Part shown: positions 5,467-6,354 of the stretch, piece by piece
Position numbering within the stretch: the first letter of the stretch is position 1
Layout: the number at the start of each line of letters is the position of its first letter
Assembly: GCA_020846515.1 (NCBI GenBank)
Contig: JADLDX010000481.1
Location: 1-6,354, forward strand
Direction of reading: 5' to 3'
Source: Pirellulaceae bacterium
Lineage (GTDB): Bacteria > Planctomycetota > Planctomycetia > Pirellulales > Pirellulaceae
Length of the DNA: 6,354 bases
The notes under the pieces: generated by a model
What the model saw: only the letters and a program-made list of their open reading frames with translations
Database searches by the model: none
What the model was told of the DNA's origin: nothing
Made by a program: the position numbers and the translations under genes

Positions 5467-6354
5467 TGTTGCCTCAACCGTGGTTAGCACAAACACGCGT
5501 CTATTACCAATGGTCGCGTCTGGAACAGCTCGATCAGTGGTGGCACTATCTGTTGTTCCTGGTCGCGGTCATCGGCGTCATCAGCTATGTCATCTGGTGG
5601 TATCGTCATGATTCGCATGAGCAACAGCGCCCGGTACGTTGGGCATTGTTGATGTTGCGCCTAGTGGCGTTTGCCGGCCTGATCCTGTATTTCTTTCAAT
5701 TGGACAAGCGTTCGGAATTGCGAGTGACTCGCAACTCGCGCGTCGCGATCCTGGTGGATACTTCGTTGAGCATGTCCTTGCCGGGGACCAGTAGCGCCAG
5801 TGGTGCCACCAGTTCACAAACTCGAGCCGATGAAGCGGCCCAGTTGATCGGTGCTTCGCCGGTGCTGGGCGAATTGGCCAAGCAGCACGATGTGACGGTG
5901 TATCGATTTGATCAATTGAATAGGCCGGTGCAAATCGCAGCCCTGGCGCGGCCAACGGCCATCAGTACAGCCTCAGAGACGCAACGCGATTCGCAATTGG
6001 TGATGCTCTCTCGCGCGCACTGGTTGATGCTGGCCGCCTGCTTTTTGGGAGCAGTGGCACTTCTGCTGGTATGTGTCTCGTTCGGCAGCCAAATTGCCGG
6101 CGCTCGCACCTGGTCAGGGGGAGGCTGGAGTCTGTTCAGCGGCTCTGTGTTGGCCATGGGCGGTATGATGCTGCTCGCTTTTGCTATCCTGCCAGCCAGT
6201 GATTATCCGCTCGAAGCCTTGCTGATCGATCCGGCTGAAGCCGTGGTCAAGTATCAGGTCACGCAAGAGGATCCATTGTCGCCCCAGCTGACGCAAGCCG
6301 GTGGCAACGCCAATATCGATACAGCAAATCAACCCAACGGATCGGCGGATGCGA
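5466..6354 (+). CDS. Membrane vWA protein, 5' part only (runs off window)
   Basis: The first 296 residues of a longer protein, in frame to the window edge. Its ATG shares one base with the previous stop (TAATG), so the two are co-translated. Predicted TM helices are at about 25-46 and 60-77, separated by a basic loop (YRHDSHEQQRPVR) that should be cytoplasmic. A vWA domain then begins: VAILVDTSLSMS places the MIDAS DxSxS at Asp98, Ser100 and Ser102, and HDVTVYRFD (141-149) fits the next core strand. Instead of continuing the fold, the sequence enters two more TM helices (about 186-206 and 222-243), and then a polar stretch rich in Gln, Asn and Ala. The rest of the vWA domain would have to lie beyond the window. 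In planctomycetes comparable proteins are long and often carry a C-terminal amidotransferase-like fold, but that part cannot be seen here. Confidence 0.88.
   Translation, partial: MLPQPWLAQTRVYYQWSRLEQLDQWWHYLLFLVAVIGVISYVIWWYRHDSHEQQRPVRWALLMLRLVAFAGLILYFFQLDKRSELRVTRNSRVAILVDTSLSMSLPGTSSASGATSSQTRADEAAQLIGASPVLGELAKQHDVTVYRFDQLNRPVQIAALARPTAISTASETQRDSQLVMLSRAHWLMLAACFLGAVALLLVCVSFGSQIAGARTWSGGGWSLFSGSVLAMGGMMLLAFAILPASDYPLEALLIDPAEAVVKYQVTQEDPLSPQLTQAGGNANIDTANQPNGSADA

Overview
The window looks like chromosomal DNA from a planctomycete, most likely a Pirellulaceae-type bacterium. The grounds are indirect: a BatA-type anchored vWA protein next to a second membrane vWA protein, a secreted TPR/Gln-rich partner whose C-terminal segment I associate with that phylum, moderately high GC, and intergenic palindromes with GGGGACACA ends. 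No rRNA or marker gene is present, so the assignment is an inference.

Layout: (1) Positions 1-720 have no credible gene. They hold a dense mosaic of about eight related palindromic modules of roughly 56 nt. The best copies have ends CGGGGACACA...TGTGTCCCCG and seven have a GCTAGC centre. Short tandem duplications and a strong 12-bp hairpin lie between them. Two pairs of modules (1-55/484-539 and 181-236/665-720) are separated by exactly 484 nt. (2) Positions 721-929 form a leader with a plausible sigma70-type promoter (TTGGCC-18-TAGAAT) and a good ribosome binding site. (3) Positions 930-2042 encode a secreted protein with TPR-like helices and a Gln-rich tail. (4) Positions 2046-2834, 3 nt further on, encode a short-chain dehydrogenase/reductase (SDR) fold protein in which three of the four classical catalytic residues appear replaced. 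(5) Positions 2835-2994 are a 160-nt intergenic stretch with a perfect TATAAT. (6) Positions 2995-5466 encode an 823-aa BatA-like protein: N-terminal membrane anchor, vWA domain, CARDB-like domain, glutamine-amidotransferase-like fold and C-terminal TM helix. (7) Position 5466 to the window end is the start of a second membrane vWA protein, coupled to the previous gene by a TAATG overlap. Its vWA domain seems to be interrupted by a transmembrane hairpin.

All four genes are on the + strand and probably form one functional cluster related to Bat (Bacteroides aerotolerance)/MoxR-associated vWA systems. Two membrane-anchored vWA proteins would display MIDAS domains outside the cytoplasmic membrane, and the exported TPR/Gln-rich protein would be an interaction partner, comparable to the TPR proteins of Bat operons. 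The MoxR ATPase and DUF58 genes usually found with such proteins are not in the window. The role of the SDR-like protein is unclear. The most unusual points are the palindrome array, the altered SDR active site and the split vWA domain.
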